Shown: positions 25,251 through 35,874, numbered from the stretch's first letter. The stretch: 64,000 nt of DNA from JAISST01 sp050434145 (GCF_050434145.1 NZ_JBNPVX010000002.1:62001-126000); one strand, 5' to 3'. Translations and numbers: made by a program. Notes: generated by a model from the sequence alone, not told the origin.

Positions 25251-26333
25251 TTATTTATTTTCTTTCTCAAATTTTTTCATAAATTCTACTAATTTCTCTA
25301 CTCCTTCTAGTGGCATTGCATTATAAATACTTGCCCGCATTCCACCTACACTTCTATGACCTTTCAGTTCTACAAAGCCCTGTAATTTAGCTTTTTCTAT
25401 AAATTTAGCATCTAATTCTTTATCTCCAGTTATAAATGGGACATTCATAAGAGATCTAGATGATTTTTCTACTGTCCCTCTAAATAATGAATTATTGTCA
25501 AGATAATCATACAGAATCTTTGCCTTTTTTTCGTTATGTTCCTTCATAGCTTGTAATCCACCCATTTTCTTTATCCATTTGAAGACCTTTCCACATACAT
25601 AAATAGAAAATGCATTTGGTGTATTATATAATGACTTATCATCACTATGCGTTTTGTACTTCATCATTGTAGGTGTATATTCTAATGTATCTTCAGTTAT
25701 CAAATCTTCTTTTATTATTACTATTACCATCCCTGCTGGACCAATATTTTTTTGAACTCCACCATATACCAGCCCATATTTTGGTACATCTATTGGTTCT
25801 GACAAAAATGAAGATGATATATCAGATACTAGTGGTTTACCTTTTGTGTTAGGCAGTTCTTTATATTTGGTACCATAGATAGTATTATTTTCGCAAATAT
25901 ATACATAATCTGCATTTGGCGATATATCCAAATCACTACAATCTGGAATATATGAAAAAGTTCTATCTTCTGATGAAGCTATTGCATTGGCTGTCCCATA
26001 AATGTTCGCTTCTTTAAAAGCCTTTTTGGCCCATTGTCCAGTGATTATATAGTCAGCCACTTTATTTTTCATGAGATTCATGGGAATCATTGAAAACTGT
26101 AAATGTGCTCCACCTTGCAAAAAGAGTACTTTATAATTTTCAGGAATATTCATTAACTCTCTTATGTCTTTTTCAGCATCTTCTATTATTGTTTGGAAGG
26201 ATTTGGATCGATGACTCATTTCCATAACAGACATGCCAGTACCTCTATAGTCCATCATTTCGTTAGCTACTTCTCTTAATACTTCTTCTGGTAATACTGC
26301 AGGACCTGCAGAAAAATTAAATACTCTACTCAT
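25251..26333 (-). CDS. serC: Phosphoserine aminotransferase
   Basis: PLP enzyme converting phosphohydroxypyruvate and glutamate to phosphoserine; 360 residues. The start RVFNFSAGPAVLPEEVLREV is typical, as are the pyridoxal lysine context YGGVQKNIGPAGM at about residue 195 and KGHRSVGGMRASIYNAMP near the C-terminus. AAGGAGGA precedes the ATG. First gene of the serC-serA-DUF1015 operon; a good vegetative promoter lies about 95 bp upstream. Confidence 0.97.
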   Translation of the reverse strand: MSRVFNFSAGPAVLPEEVLREVANEMMDYRGTGMSVMEMSHRSKSFQTIIEDAEKDIRELMNIPENYKVLFLQGGAHLQFSMIPMNLMKNKVADYIITGQWAKKAFKEANIYGTANAIASSEDRTFSYIPDCSDLDISPNADYVYICENNTIYGTKYKELPNTKGKPLVSDISSSFLSEPIDVPKYGLVYGGVQKNIGPAGMVIVIIKEDLITEDTLEYTPTMMKYKTHSDDKSLYNTPNAFSIYVCGKVFKWIKKMGGLQAMKEHNEKKAKILYDYLDNNSLFRGTVEKSSRSLMNVPFITGDKELDAKFIEKAKLQGFVELKGHRSVGGMRASIYNAMPLEGVEKLVEFMKKFEKENK

Positions 26334-26423
26334 CTTTTAAATCCTCCTTTGTTTCTCATGATATTGAGTTATTGTTTAAAACTCCAGTATATAAAAAAAC
26401 TTTATATAGCTAAAGTTCTAAAC

Positions 26424-26452
26424 ATTTTACACCTTATTAAAAATTTAGTCAA
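26424..26452 (-). promoter_or_regulatory. Promoter of the serC operon
   Basis: Minus strand TTGACT (26447-26452) and TAAAAT (26424-26429) separated by 17 bp. The leader of about 85 nt shows no obvious riboswitch. Confidence 0.7.
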
Positions 26453-26617
26453 GTGTATTAAAAAATAAATACTTATTTTTTTTAAAATAATTTTTTATTG
26501 TTCTTATATAGAACATATTCAACTTTATTTAGATAGGAATATTTAATGTTTCTGTTTTTTTAGTTATCATTATCATAATTTTACACAATAACTTTTTACT
26601 ATGATAAAACATACAAT
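26453..26617. other. AT-rich gap between valS end and serC promoter
   Basis: Very AT-rich sequence with no gene; it separates the valS terminator from the serC promoter. Confidence 0.5.
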
Positions 26618-26651
26618 AATAACAAAATCACAGGATAGAACCTGTGATTTT
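26618..26651 (-). terminator. Putative terminator of the valS operon
   Basis: AAAATCACAGG pairs with CCTGTGATTTT across a 6-nt loop, 20 bp after the valS stop codon. The T tract on the minus strand is imperfect (TTTTGTTATT). Confidence 0.7.
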
Positions 26652-26670
26652 GCTGGTTATCGATTAAAAA

Positions 26671-29334
26671 TTACCCTTTCAATCTTTTAATATTCTCTTC
26701 TATTTTGCCAAGTTTATCTTGATATTCTTTTTGTATTTTTTGTTCTCTTTCCAAAATATGAGCTGGAGCTTTAGAAGTAAATTTTTCATCTGCTAGCTTA
26801 TTATTCACTTTCTCCAATTCTTTTTTAATTTTGTTAATTTGGTCATCTAGTTTTTTTAATTCTGCTTCTGTATTAAGAAGCCCTGTCAAAATCATATATA
26901 CTTCTGAAGCCTTGGCAACTCTAAAGCCACTTTCATCAGGCTTTTCAATATCTGTTCCAAAAGTTAATTTCTCAATATTTCCTAATTCAGATATAAATAA
27001 TTCATTGGATTTTAATGTATCAATTTCTTTTTGATTTTTGGTTTTAATAACAACTTTTGCTGCCTTACCGGGTGATATTCCCATTTCAGCTCTTATATTA
27101 CGTAGAGAAGATATTACTTCTTGTATATATGCAAAAGATTCTTCTATTTCTCCGCTTACTTTTGATGCATCACACACAGGATAACTGCTAAGCATCACGC
27201 TATTTCCAGTAATTTTTACCTTTTGCCAGATTTCTTCTGTAATAAAAGGCATGAATGGGTGTAATAACCTTAATCCTTCTTCCATTATTGTTTGCAATGT
27301 ATATTGTGCCGCAATCTTAGATTCTTTTCCAGCTTCTTTTTCATTATATAGTCTAGTCTTGGCTATTTCAACATACCAATCGCAGAAATTCCCCCTCAAA
27401 AATTCATAGATAATTTTTGCAGCTTCATCTAACTGGTATTTCTCAAAATGTTCTTTAACTTTAGATGCTGTATTATTTAATCTTGAAAAAATCCATTGAT
27501 CAGCCAGTTCAAATTTAAGCGTATTTTTATCTATTTTAGATATATCAAATCCTTCTAAATTCATTAATACAAACCTAGATGCATTCCATATTTTATTTGC
27601 AAAATTTCTTCCCATTTCTATCAATTTTTCTGCATAACGCACATCTTGCCCTTGAGAAGTATTGTAAACCATTGTAAATCTAATAGCATCAGCACCATAT
27701 TTTTCAATCAAGTTTAATGGATCTGGTGAATTCCCCAAAGATTTTGACATTTTTCTTCCTTGTTCATCTCTTACTATTCCATTTAAGAATACATCTTTGA
27801 AGGGTATTTGATCCATTTCATATAACCCAAACATTATCATTCTTGCTACCCAGAAAAATATTATATCTGCACCAGTCACTAGTACTGAAGTAGGATAAAA
27901 CATTTCTAACTCTTTAGTTTTTTCTGGCCATCCTAAAGTAGAGAAAGGCCATAAAGCTGAAGAAAACCATGTATCTAAAACATCTTCTTCCTGTCTTAGC
28001 TCAACATCCTTACCATAATACATTGTTGCATCTTTTTTTGCTTCTTTTTCACTCATGGCAACAAATATTTTTTTATCTGGTCCATACCATGCTGGTATTC
28101 TGTGTCCCCACCATAGTTGTCTTGATATACACCAATCTCTTATATTTTCCAACCAATTATAGTAAACTTTTTCCCATCGTTTAGGAATGATTTTTATTTC
28201 TCCGTCTTTTACTACATTTAATGCCCTTTTGGCTAGTGTTTCTATTTTGACAAACCATTGTTCTGACACTCGTGGTTCTACTACAGTATTACATCTATAA
28301 CAATGGCCTATACTATGCTTAATATTTTCTACTTTAACCAAAAAACCTTGTTCTTCTAGATCTTTTACGATTTCTTTTCTGCCTTGAAATCTATCTAGTC
28401 CCCCATATTTACCATATTCATCAGTGATTTTAGCATCTAATGTAAAAGTATTAATAACAGGTAAATTATGTCTTTTTCCTACTTGAAAATCATTGGGGTC
28501 ATGAGCTGGAGTTATTTTCAATGCCCCTGTACCAAATTCCATATCTACATATGTATCTCCAATAATAACTATTTCTCTATTTACTAATGGTAAAATGAGA
28601 GTTTTTCCTATTAAGTGTTTATACTTAGGATCATCTGGATGAACAGCTACAGCTACATCTCCTAGCATAGTTTCTGGACGTGTAGTGGCAACTACTAGAT
28701 ATTCACTAGAATCCTTTACAGGATATTTTATATGCCAAAAATGTCCATCTTTATCTTCATGTTCTACTTCATCATCTGCTAATGCAGTCTTACATCTAGG
28801 ACACCAATTAACTATATATTCACCCTGATAAATAAGATTATCTTTATATAAATCTACAAAAATTTTTCTTACTGCATGAGATAATCCTTCATCCATAGTA
28901 AATCTTTCTCTATCCCAATCCAATGAACTGCCTATTTTTCTAAGTTGTTGTGTTATAACACCACCATATTTTTCTTTCCATTTCCAAGTTTCTTCCAAAA
29001 ACTTTTCTCTACCTAAATCTTCTTTTGTTAAATTTTCTGCTGCTAATTTCCTTTCAACTATGTTTTGAGTGGCAATGCCAGCATGATCACAACCTGGTAT
29101 CCATAAAGTATTATATCCACACATCCTCTTATATCTAATCAATATATCTTGCAAAGTGTTGTTTAAAATATGTCCCATGTGCAAAATACCAGTTACATTT
29201 GGTGGTGGAATTACTATAGAAAAATTTTCTTTATTAGGATCCATTGTTGGAGCAAAATATTTATTATCTTCCCATACCTTGTACCATTTATTTTCTATCT
29301 CCTGTGGAGAGTATTGTTTTGCTAATTCTTCCAT
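26671..29334 (-). CDS. valS: Valyl-tRNA synthetase
   Basis: Class I synthetase of 887 residues charging tRNA-Val. The HIGH-type motif PPNVTGILHMGH (about residues 42-53) and KMSKSLGNSPDPL are both intact, with the editing domain between (TTRPETMLGDVAV) and a C-terminal coiled-coil arm (ELKKLDDQINKIKKELEKVNNKLADEK). Two start ATGs are close; the second (29334) is preferred because GAGGT sits six bases upstream, while it touches the first (29340). It ends the clpP-clpX-lon-engB-valS block. Confidence 0.97.
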   Translation of the reverse strand: MEELAKQYSPQEIENKWYKVWEDNKYFAPTMDPNKENFSIVIPPPNVTGILHMGHILNNTLQDILIRYKRMCGYNTLWIPGCDHAGIATQNIVERKLAAENLTKEDLGREKFLEETWKWKEKYGGVITQQLRKIGSSLDWDRERFTMDEGLSHAVRKIFVDLYKDNLIYQGEYIVNWCPRCKTALADDEVEHEDKDGHFWHIKYPVKDSSEYLVVATTRPETMLGDVAVAVHPDDPKYKHLIGKTLILPLVNREIVIIGDTYVDMEFGTGALKITPAHDPNDFQVGKRHNLPVINTFTLDAKITDEYGKYGGLDRFQGRKEIVKDLEEQGFLVKVENIKHSIGHCYRCNTVVEPRVSEQWFVKIETLAKRALNVVKDGEIKIIPKRWEKVYYNWLENIRDWCISRQLWWGHRIPAWYGPDKKIFVAMSEKEAKKDATMYYGKDVELRQEEDVLDTWFSSALWPFSTLGWPEKTKELEMFYPTSVLVTGADIIFFWVARMIMFGLYEMDQIPFKDVFLNGIVRDEQGRKMSKSLGNSPDPLNLIEKYGADAIRFTMVYNTSQGQDVRYAEKLIEMGRNFANKIWNASRFVLMNLEGFDISKIDKNTLKFELADQWIFSRLNNTASKVKEHFEKYQLDEAAKIIYEFLRGNFCDWYVEIAKTRLYNEKEAGKESKIAAQYTLQTIMEEGLRLLHPFMPFITEEIWQKVKITGNSVMLSSYPVCDASKVSGEIEESFAYIQEVISSLRNIRAEMGISPGKAAKVVIKTKNQKEIDTLKSNELFISELGNIEKLTFGTDIEKPDESGFRVAKASEVYMILTGLLNTEAELKKLDDQINKIKKELEKVNNKLADEKFTSKAPAHILEREQKIQKEYQDKLGKIEENIKRLKG

Positions 29335-29360
29335 ATTCATACCTCACATCTGAAATTAGT

Positions 29361-29978
29361 TTATTCTTCTCCATTTGCAGTATTTGCTGCAGTGTTTTTG
29401 TTCAGTAAACTTTCTATAAAATTTAGTATTTCCTCTCGGCCCTTATTTGACAAAGATGAGTGAAAAAGAACATCATCATTATGAAATTCTATTTTTTTCC
29501 TTATTTCTTTCATACATTTAAATTTCTCGTTATTAGATACCTTATCTACTTTAGTAAATATTATCTTAAAAGGAACATTATTTTCATCCAACCAAGTAAG
29601 CATTTGCAAATCATCTTCACTGGGAACTCTTCTTATATCTAACAATACAAATACAAGTTTCTTTCTTTGACTAACTAAATATCTGGTAATAGTATTACCC
29701 CATTCTACTTTCATAGACTTTGGAACTTTAGCAAAACCATAACCTGGAAGATCTACAATAAAAAATTGGTGATTCATTATAAAATAATTAATCAGTTGAG
29801 TTCTTCCTGGTGTTTTGCTTGTTTTGGCTAACTTCTTCCTGTTGGTAATACTATTTATAAGAGAAGACTTGCCCACATTAGATCTCCCTACAAATGCAAA
29901 TTCAATATTTTCTAACATTTCTGGATAATCTTTTTCATACACTGCAGATTTTACAAAATCTGCTTGTTTTATAATCAT
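29361..29978 (-). CDS. engB: Ribosome biogenesis GTP-binding protein EngB
   Basis: Small GTPase needed for late large-subunit assembly; 205 residues. P-loop GRSNVGKSSLINSI, switch/G2 TPGRTQLIN, G3 DLPGYGFA and G4 TKVDK are visible. The start ATG 29978 has AGGGAG just upstream; the TTG at 30023 would add 15 unlikely residues. It lies directly after lon and 27 bp before valS. Confidence 0.95.
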   Translation of the reverse strand: MIIKQADFVKSAVYEKDYPEMLENIEFAFVGRSNVGKSSLINSITNRKKLAKTSKTPGRTQLINYFIMNHQFFIVDLPGYGFAKVPKSMKVEWGNTITRYLVSQRKKLVFVLLDIRRVPSEDDLQMLTWLDENNVPFKIIFTKVDKVSNNEKFKCMKEIRKKIEFHNDDVLFHSSLSNKGREEILNFIESLLNKNTAANTANGEE

Positions 29979-30028
29979 AAGTTTCTCCCTATTTATCACT
30001 GACGACCATTGCCCGACAGCCAAAACTA

Positions 30029-32335
30029 TTATGAACTGAATACAAGTTTTTCTACATCATCATAAGTTTTTACAAAGTGTATTTTCACATTTTTGGATAC
30101 TTCTTCTGGGATATCACTTTCATCTCTTCTATTATCTTCAGGCAAGATAACTTCATTAATACCAGCTCTATGAGCTCCTATTACTTTTTCTTTTACACCA
30201 CCAATAGCTAGTACATCACCAGTAATAGTTATTTCTCCAGTCATTGCAATATCTTGCCTTACCTTTCTGTCTGTTAATACTGATATAATAGTAGTAGTTA
30301 TGGCTATCCCCGCAGAAGGACCATCTTTTGGTGTTGCCCCTTCTGGAAAATGTAAATGTACATTATTTTTTTCAAAGAAATCACTAGTCTTTGGCTGATA
30401 TTTGTTAGGATTTGCTTTTACATAAGTATATGCTACTTGTGCTGATTCTTTCATTACATTTCCCAATGTTCCTGTAAGAGATAAATCACCTTTTCCTGGG
30501 ATTGCTACTCCCTGTACTTCCAAAGTAACACCTCCTACTGATGTCCATGCTAACCCATTGACATTTCCTATTTTAGGTTCTTTCTCTTTCATTTTATCTG
30601 GCCTATATTTTGGCTTTCCAATATATTTTTCAAGATTCTTATTGTTAATAGTAATTTCTGTAAGATCTTTTTCCACTACATCTCTTGCCAATTTTCTGCA
30701 AAGAGTAATAATTTCCCTCTTTAGATTACGTACCCCAGCTTCTCTTGTGTATTCATTAATTATCTTTAAAATTATCTTATCTGGAATATCTATACTTATT
30801 TTATCGAGTCCATTTTCTTCTTTTGCTTGTTTTATCAAGAATTTTTCGGCAATATGCAATTTCTCATATTCTGTATATGAAGAAATATCTACTATTTCCA
30901 TTCTATCAAGTAATGGAGCACTGACATTTCTCAAATCATTGGCTGTTGCTACAAAGAAAACTTTTGATAAATCATAAGGCATATCAATATAATGATCTTC
31001 AAATGTTTTATTTTGCTCTGGATCTAATACCTCCAGCATTGCAGATGCTGGGTCTCCTTTAAAATCATTTGACATTTTATCTATTTCGTCCAGCAGTATC
31101 ACTGGATTTTTTGTTCCAGCCTCTTTCATAGCTTTCATTATCTTTCCTGGCATCGATCCAATATATGTTCTTCTGTGACCTCTTATTTCTGCCTCATCTC
31201 TCACTCCACCTAAAGATACTCTAACAAATTTTCTGCCCATTGCATCTGCTATTGATTTCACAAGTGATGTTTTCCCAACTCCTGGTGGTCCAGCAAAACA
31301 TAGTATATTTCCTTTCATTGTAGGTTTTAATTTTTTTACAGCAAGATAATCCAATACTTTTTCTTTAGCATCTTTGAGTCCATAGTGATCTCTTTCCAAG
31401 ATTTCATTGGCCTTTACAAGATCAACTAAATCTTTTGTTGTTTTATCCCATGGTAGATCCAATAATGTTTCAATATAATTTCTTGAAACTGTAGATTCTG
31501 CTGAATATGGTGGCATTTTAGATAATTTTTTCATTTCAGCATCTAATTTTGCCTTAACACTTTTTGGGACTTTTGCTTTTTTCAACTTTTCTACTAAGTC
31601 CAATAAATCATCATCTTGTGAATAATCTCCAAGTTCTTCTTTCATTACTGCAATTTTTTCCTTGATATAGTAAGCTTTTTGAGAATCATTCATTTTTGTT
31701 TTTACCTTATCATCTATTTGCTTTTCCAAAGAAGCTATTTCCATCTCATTAGTAAGAATATCTATAAGACTTTTTCCTCTTTCTGTAACATCAAACATCT
31801 CAAGTAATGTTTGCTTTAATGGACTATTTATAGGTAAATTAGATGCGATTACATCAAATGCATTATTTATATTTTTGATGCTTTTTAAATCTACTAAACG
31901 ATCTGATGATATCTTCCCAGTCAGTCCAACATATTTTTCAAAATATCCTGTTACCTTTCTATACACAGCTTCTGTTTCTTTAGTATCAAAATTGGTACAT
32001 TTTATAACCTTATAATCTGCATGATAAAAATTCTCTCCTATTTCTATATTTTCTATTTCTACTCTCTCTTCTGCTTCTACCAAAACTTTTATATTATTAT
32101 TTGGCATTTTTACTATTTGTAAAATGTTGACAATTACACCTACATTGTATACATCTTTCTTTGAAGTTGGTTTTTCTTTTAAAGGATCTTTTTGCATTCC
32201 TAATACAAGTTTGCTCTTTGTGTTTACTGCTTCATCCAATGTATTTATACTTTTTGTTCTACCTACATAGATTGGTGTTACTATTCCAGGGAATATGACT
32301 AGATCTCTTGTAGGTAAGAAAAAGGTTTTCTCCAT
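30029..32335 (-). CDS. lon: ATP-dependent protease Lon
   Basis: Cytoplasmic AAA+ serine protease of 768 residues degrading damaged and regulatory proteins. N-terminal substrate domain (LPTRDLVIFPGIVTPIYVGR), Walker A GPPGVGKTSLVKSIA, Walker B VILLDEIDKM, and the protease domain with catalytic serine in KDGPSAGIA and lysine in GGVKEKVIGAHRAG. AGGAGGAAATT precedes the ATG. It lies between clpX (10 bp) and engB, so the proteostasis genes form one operon. Confidence 0.97.
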   Translation of the reverse strand: MEKTFFLPTRDLVIFPGIVTPIYVGRTKSINTLDEAVNTKSKLVLGMQKDPLKEKPTSKKDVYNVGVIVNILQIVKMPNNNIKVLVEAEERVEIENIEIGENFYHADYKVIKCTNFDTKETEAVYRKVTGYFEKYVGLTGKISSDRLVDLKSIKNINNAFDVIASNLPINSPLKQTLLEMFDVTERGKSLIDILTNEMEIASLEKQIDDKVKTKMNDSQKAYYIKEKIAVMKEELGDYSQDDDLLDLVEKLKKAKVPKSVKAKLDAEMKKLSKMPPYSAESTVSRNYIETLLDLPWDKTTKDLVDLVKANEILERDHYGLKDAKEKVLDYLAVKKLKPTMKGNILCFAGPPGVGKTSLVKSIADAMGRKFVRVSLGGVRDEAEIRGHRRTYIGSMPGKIMKAMKEAGTKNPVILLDEIDKMSNDFKGDPASAMLEVLDPEQNKTFEDHYIDMPYDLSKVFFVATANDLRNVSAPLLDRMEIVDISSYTEYEKLHIAEKFLIKQAKEENGLDKISIDIPDKIILKIINEYTREAGVRNLKREIITLCRKLARDVVEKDLTEITINNKNLEKYIGKPKYRPDKMKEKEPKIGNVNGLAWTSVGGVTLEVQGVAIPGKGDLSLTGTLGNVMKESAQVAYTYVKANPNKYQPKTSDFFEKNNVHLHFPEGATPKDGPSAGIAITTTIISVLTDRKVRQDIAMTGEITITGDVLAIGGVKEKVIGAHRAGINEVILPEDNRRDESDIPEEVSKNVKIHFVKTYDDVEKLVFSS

Positions 32336-32344
32336 AATTTCCTC

Positions 32345-33571
32345 CTATTTCCTTTCAATTTTCGCCTTATTTGGCGTTAATACAGCGTCCTCTCCTATTA
32401 TAACTTTTTTTATAGTCTTATCAGAAGGGACATCATACATAAGTTCATTCATTGATTGTTCTATGATTGAGCGCAATCCTCTTGCTCCAATTTTTCTTTC
32501 CAAAGCTAATTTGGCTATTTTTTGTAAGGCTTCATTTGTAAATTGTAAAACTACTCCTTCATATTCAAAGAGTTTTTTATATTGCTTTAATATCGCATTT
32601 TTTGGTTCTGTAAGTATTTTAATAAGAGCTGCCTCATCTAATTCTGTAAGTGTAGATATAATAGGCAACCTTCCTACTAATTCTGGTATTATCCCTTGCT
32701 TTACCAGATCTTCTGGTAATACTTTAGCAAAAATTTCTCCAATATTTTCATCTGTAGTAGATGTAACATCAGCACCAAAACCAATTACTTTTTTATTAGT
32801 TCGAGATTTTATTACTTTTTCAAGTCCTTCGAAAGCTCCACCTACTATAAATAAAATATTTGTAGTATCAATCTCTATCAAATCTTGATGTGGATGTTTT
32901 CTCCCACCTTTTGGTGGTACTTGTGATTTAGTTCCTTCTATTATTTTCAATAAAGCTTGTTGTACTCCTTCACCAGAAACATCTCTGGTAATTGAAACAT
33001 TTTCGGATTTTCTAGCAATTTTATCTATTTCATCTATATATATTATACCTTTTTCAGCACTTTCTACATCATAGTCTGCAGCTTGTAATAGTCTTACCAA
33101 TACATTTTCTACATCATCACCTACATAACCTGCTTCTGTCAATGTAGTCGCATCTGCGATGGCAAATGGGACACTCAATATTTTAGCTAAAGTTTGTGCT
33201 AATAATGTTTTTCCAGAACCTGTTGGGCCAACTAATAGTACATTTGATTTTTGTAACTCAACTGAATCATTGTTTTTATTATTATTACGATTTAATATTC
33301 TTTTAAAATGATTATATACAGCAACAGACAATACTTTTTTTGTCTCATCTTGCCCAATAACATATTCATCAAGTTTTTCTTTTATTTCTCTTGGTGTGAG
33401 AAGATTGGCTCTCGATAATTTAGATGTATTTTCTATTTCAGTAGACATTTCTAAAATATCAAAGCAACTTTCAATACATTTATCGCATATAAGAGCTCCA
33501 TCTATCCCACTAAAAAGTTTTGATACTTGATTCTCATCACTTCCACAAAAGGAACATTTGGCTTTTTTCAT
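32345..33571 (-). CDS. clpX: ClpX, ATPase subunit of ClpXP
   Basis: Unfoldase for the ClpP peptidase; 408 residues. N-terminal C4 zinc finger (CSFCGSDENQ... CDKCIESC), Walker A GPTGSGKTLLAQTLA, Walker B GIIYIDEIDKIA and the IGFG loop (KVIGFGADV) that docks ClpP. AAGGAGAAAAG precedes the ATG. It follows clpP by about 170 bp and is followed by lon. Confidence 0.97.
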   Translation of the reverse strand: MKKAKCSFCGSDENQVSKLFSGIDGALICDKCIESCFDILEMSTEIENTSKLSRANLLTPREIKEKLDEYVIGQDETKKVLSVAVYNHFKRILNRNNNKNNDSVELQKSNVLLVGPTGSGKTLLAQTLAKILSVPFAIADATTLTEAGYVGDDVENVLVRLLQAADYDVESAEKGIIYIDEIDKIARKSENVSITRDVSGEGVQQALLKIIEGTKSQVPPKGGRKHPHQDLIEIDTTNILFIVGGAFEGLEKVIKSRTNKKVIGFGADVTSTTDENIGEIFAKVLPEDLVKQGIIPELVGRLPIISTLTELDEAALIKILTEPKNAILKQYKKLFEYEGVVLQFTNEALQKIAKLALERKIGARGLRSIIEQSMNELMYDVPSDKTIKKVIIGEDAVLTPNKAKIERK

Positions 33572-33743
33572 TGTACTTTTCTCCTTTTCTATTGATTAAA
33601 TTAATTCTACTCATAAAACTCTGATTTTTTAATAATTACCCTTTTTCACAACTCACCTTTCACCCTCACTGTTAGATAATTGATTAACTCACAGGATTTC
33701 TACTGTCTCACCAGTTATACCAACATAATTCTTTATTTTAACA

Positions 33744-34319
33744 TTATTTCTTATATACTTGGTCAATTAGACCATAAGATAAGGCTTCATCTGCAGACAT
33801 AAAGTTATCTCTTTCTGTATCAATTATAATTTGCTCTATAGATTTACCTGTTCTTTGTGCCAAAATTCTTGCCAAATCTTTTTTCATCCTTAATATTTCT
33901 CTTGCTTGTATTTCTATATCAGTAGCTTGGCCTCTAGCTCCTCCCAAAGGTTGATGTATCATTATTCTAGAATGTTCCAATGCATATCTTTTGCCATCAG
34001 CACCTGCTGCCAAAAGCAATGCCCCCATACTCGCAGCTTGCCCTACACAAACAGTCTGTATATCTGGTTTTATATAATTCATAGTGTCATAAATTGCCAT
34101 CCCTGATGTCACTACTCCTCCAGGACTATTAATATACATTATTATGTCCTTATCTGGATCTTCTGCTTCTAAAAATAGAAGCTGTGCAACTATGGCATTA
34201 GCCACCATATCATCTATCTCTGTTCCTAAAAATATTATTCTATCTTTCAATAATCTAGAATAAATATCGTACGCCCTTTCTGACCTTCCATTATTCTCAA
34301 TAACTGTTGGATTATACAT
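33744..34319 (-). CDS. clpP: ClpP peptidase
   Basis: Tetradecameric serine peptidase; 191 residues. Catalytic Ser in GQAASMGALLLA, His in RIMIHQPLGG and Asp in DTERDNFMS are visible. The start ATG 34319 follows AGGAGGGG; the ATG at 34343 would lie upstream of that site. It heads the clpP-clpX-lon-engB-valS block and follows tig. Confidence 0.97.
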   Translation of the reverse strand: MYNPTVIENNGRSERAYDIYSRLLKDRIIFLGTEIDDMVANAIVAQLLFLEAEDPDKDIIMYINSPGGVVTSGMAIYDTMNYIKPDIQTVCVGQAASMGALLLAAGADGKRYALEHSRIMIHQPLGGARGQATDIEIQAREILRMKKDLARILAQRTGKSIEQIIIDTERDNFMSADEALSYGLIDQVYKK

Positions 34320-34492
34320 AATACCCCTCCTGTAAATTTTCATAATGCTCTTTATGAAAATATTTAGTGCAATCTAAAATTAAAATAGTTATTCAATACT
34401 TCAATTTTATATCTATTATTTTTAAATAATAGATTCAATAATTGACAACTTTATAATAGAATTTCAATTACTGAATTTATTATCAAAATATC

Positions 34493-34523
34493 TTTACAAG
34501 GGCGATAATATCGCCCTTGTAAA
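34493..34523 (-). terminator. Strong hairpin between tig and clpP
   Basis: A perfect 14-bp stem (TTTACAAGGGCGAT/ATCGCCCTTGTAAA) with a 3-nt loop, starting 17 bp after the tig stop codon. The T tract is poor on either strand, so it may be a partial terminator or an mRNA-stabilising element rather than a full stop. Confidence 0.6.
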
Positions 34524-34539
34524 TATCATATTGACAGCA

Positions 34540-35829
34540 TTATTTTGCAGAATCTGTAACTACTTGTAAAGCTTTATTTAATATAATTTCTGCATGAACA
34601 GAGCTTTTAAATGCTTCCATATTCCCATTTTTATTAATTTCTTCTTCCAATTTTTCAAATGTAATATTATACATTTTTGCTATATCATCCATTTGTTTTT
34701 TGATTTCTTCTTCACTTGCTTCTATGCTCTCTTTTTTAGCTATTGCATTAAGTATCAAATCAGATTTAACTCTAAAAGCTGCTGAAGGTGCTATTTGCTT
34801 TTCCAAGTCTTGAACTGTCATCCCTGTCATTTTCATGTACATATCCATTCCAATTCCCTGTCTTTGTAATTGATTTTCCATTTCAGTTACTCTATTTTTG
34901 ATTTCACCAGCTATCATAGAAAATGGAATATCTACTTTTGTATTTTCAGCTATTTTTTCTATCAATCTTCCTCTATAATCATTTTCTATTCTACTAGTTT
35001 CTCTGGTTGTTATCTCTTCTTTCTTTTTTTCTTTTAGATCTGTTACAGACTCATATCCAAATTCTTTAGCTATTTCATCTGTTAATTCTGGTACATTTAA
35101 TAATTTTATACTGTTTACTTTTACTTTGAATACTGCTGGTTTTCCTGCAAGTGTTTCTTGGTGATAATTTTCAGGGAATTTTACATTTACTTCTCCTTCT
35201 TGACCAGACATATAGCCTACCAATTGGTCTTCAAATGTATCTATAAACATTTTTGAACCTAATTTTAAACTGTGTGAATCACTTTTTCCACCTTCAAATG
35301 CCACTCCATCTACAAATCCTTCAAATGCAACATCCACAGAGTCTCCAAGCTGAGCTTTATGACCTTCTGGTGCATTTTCAAAAGTAGCTTTATTATTTAG
35401 TATCATTTCAATTTCTTTGTTTATAACTTCATCATTCATTTCAAAAGTTTCTTTTTCTACTTCTAAACCTTTATATTCACCTAATTCAACTTCAGGATAG
35501 ACATCAACACTAAATATTATATCCATGTCAGAGTCTTTTAAATCTGTCTTTATATTCATAATATGACTTACTGGTATTATATTTTCTCCTTTGAAAATAT
35601 CATTATAATGTTTGTCTAGCATTTCTTCCACTATTTGTCCAGTAACAGCTTCTTTATAATTTTGCTCTACTATTGGAAATGGAGCTTTTCCTTTTCTAAA
35701 TCCAGGAATTTCTACTTCTGTGACCATTTTAGCAAGAATTGCTTCTTTAACTGGCTCTATTTCTCCTTTCATTAGATGCATTGTAACCTCTACAGCTGAA
35801 TTTGGTAACTTTTTGATTTCGTGTTTCAT
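34540..35829 (-). CDS. tig: Trigger factor
   Basis: Ribosome-bound chaperone of 429 residues with a peptidyl-prolyl isomerase domain. The ribosome-docking loop GFRKGKAPFPIVEQ is at about residues 43-56, the FKBP-like domain near 160-245 (AQLGDSVDVAFEGFVDGVAFEGG), and the long helical C-terminal domain follows. AGGAGGATTA precedes the ATG. It lies between recJ and clpP, the usual Fusobacterium-type order. Confidence 0.97.
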   Translation of the reverse strand: MKHEIKKLPNSAVEVTMHLMKGEIEPVKEAILAKMVTEVEIPGFRKGKAPFPIVEQNYKEAVTGQIVEEMLDKHYNDIFKGENIIPVSHIMNIKTDLKDSDMDIIFSVDVYPEVELGEYKGLEVEKETFEMNDEVINKEIEMILNNKATFENAPEGHKAQLGDSVDVAFEGFVDGVAFEGGKSDSHSLKLGSKMFIDTFEDQLVGYMSGQEGEVNVKFPENYHQETLAGKPAVFKVKVNSIKLLNVPELTDEIAKEFGYESVTDLKEKKKEEITTRETSRIENDYRGRLIEKIAENTKVDIPFSMIAGEIKNRVTEMENQLQRQGIGMDMYMKMTGMTVQDLEKQIAPSAAFRVKSDLILNAIAKKESIEASEEEIKKQMDDIAKMYNITFEKLEEEINKNGNMEAFKSSVHAEIILNKALQVVTDSAK

Positions 35830-35874
35830 TAATCCTCCTCATTTTTAATGTACATTGTACAATATGTATATAAC

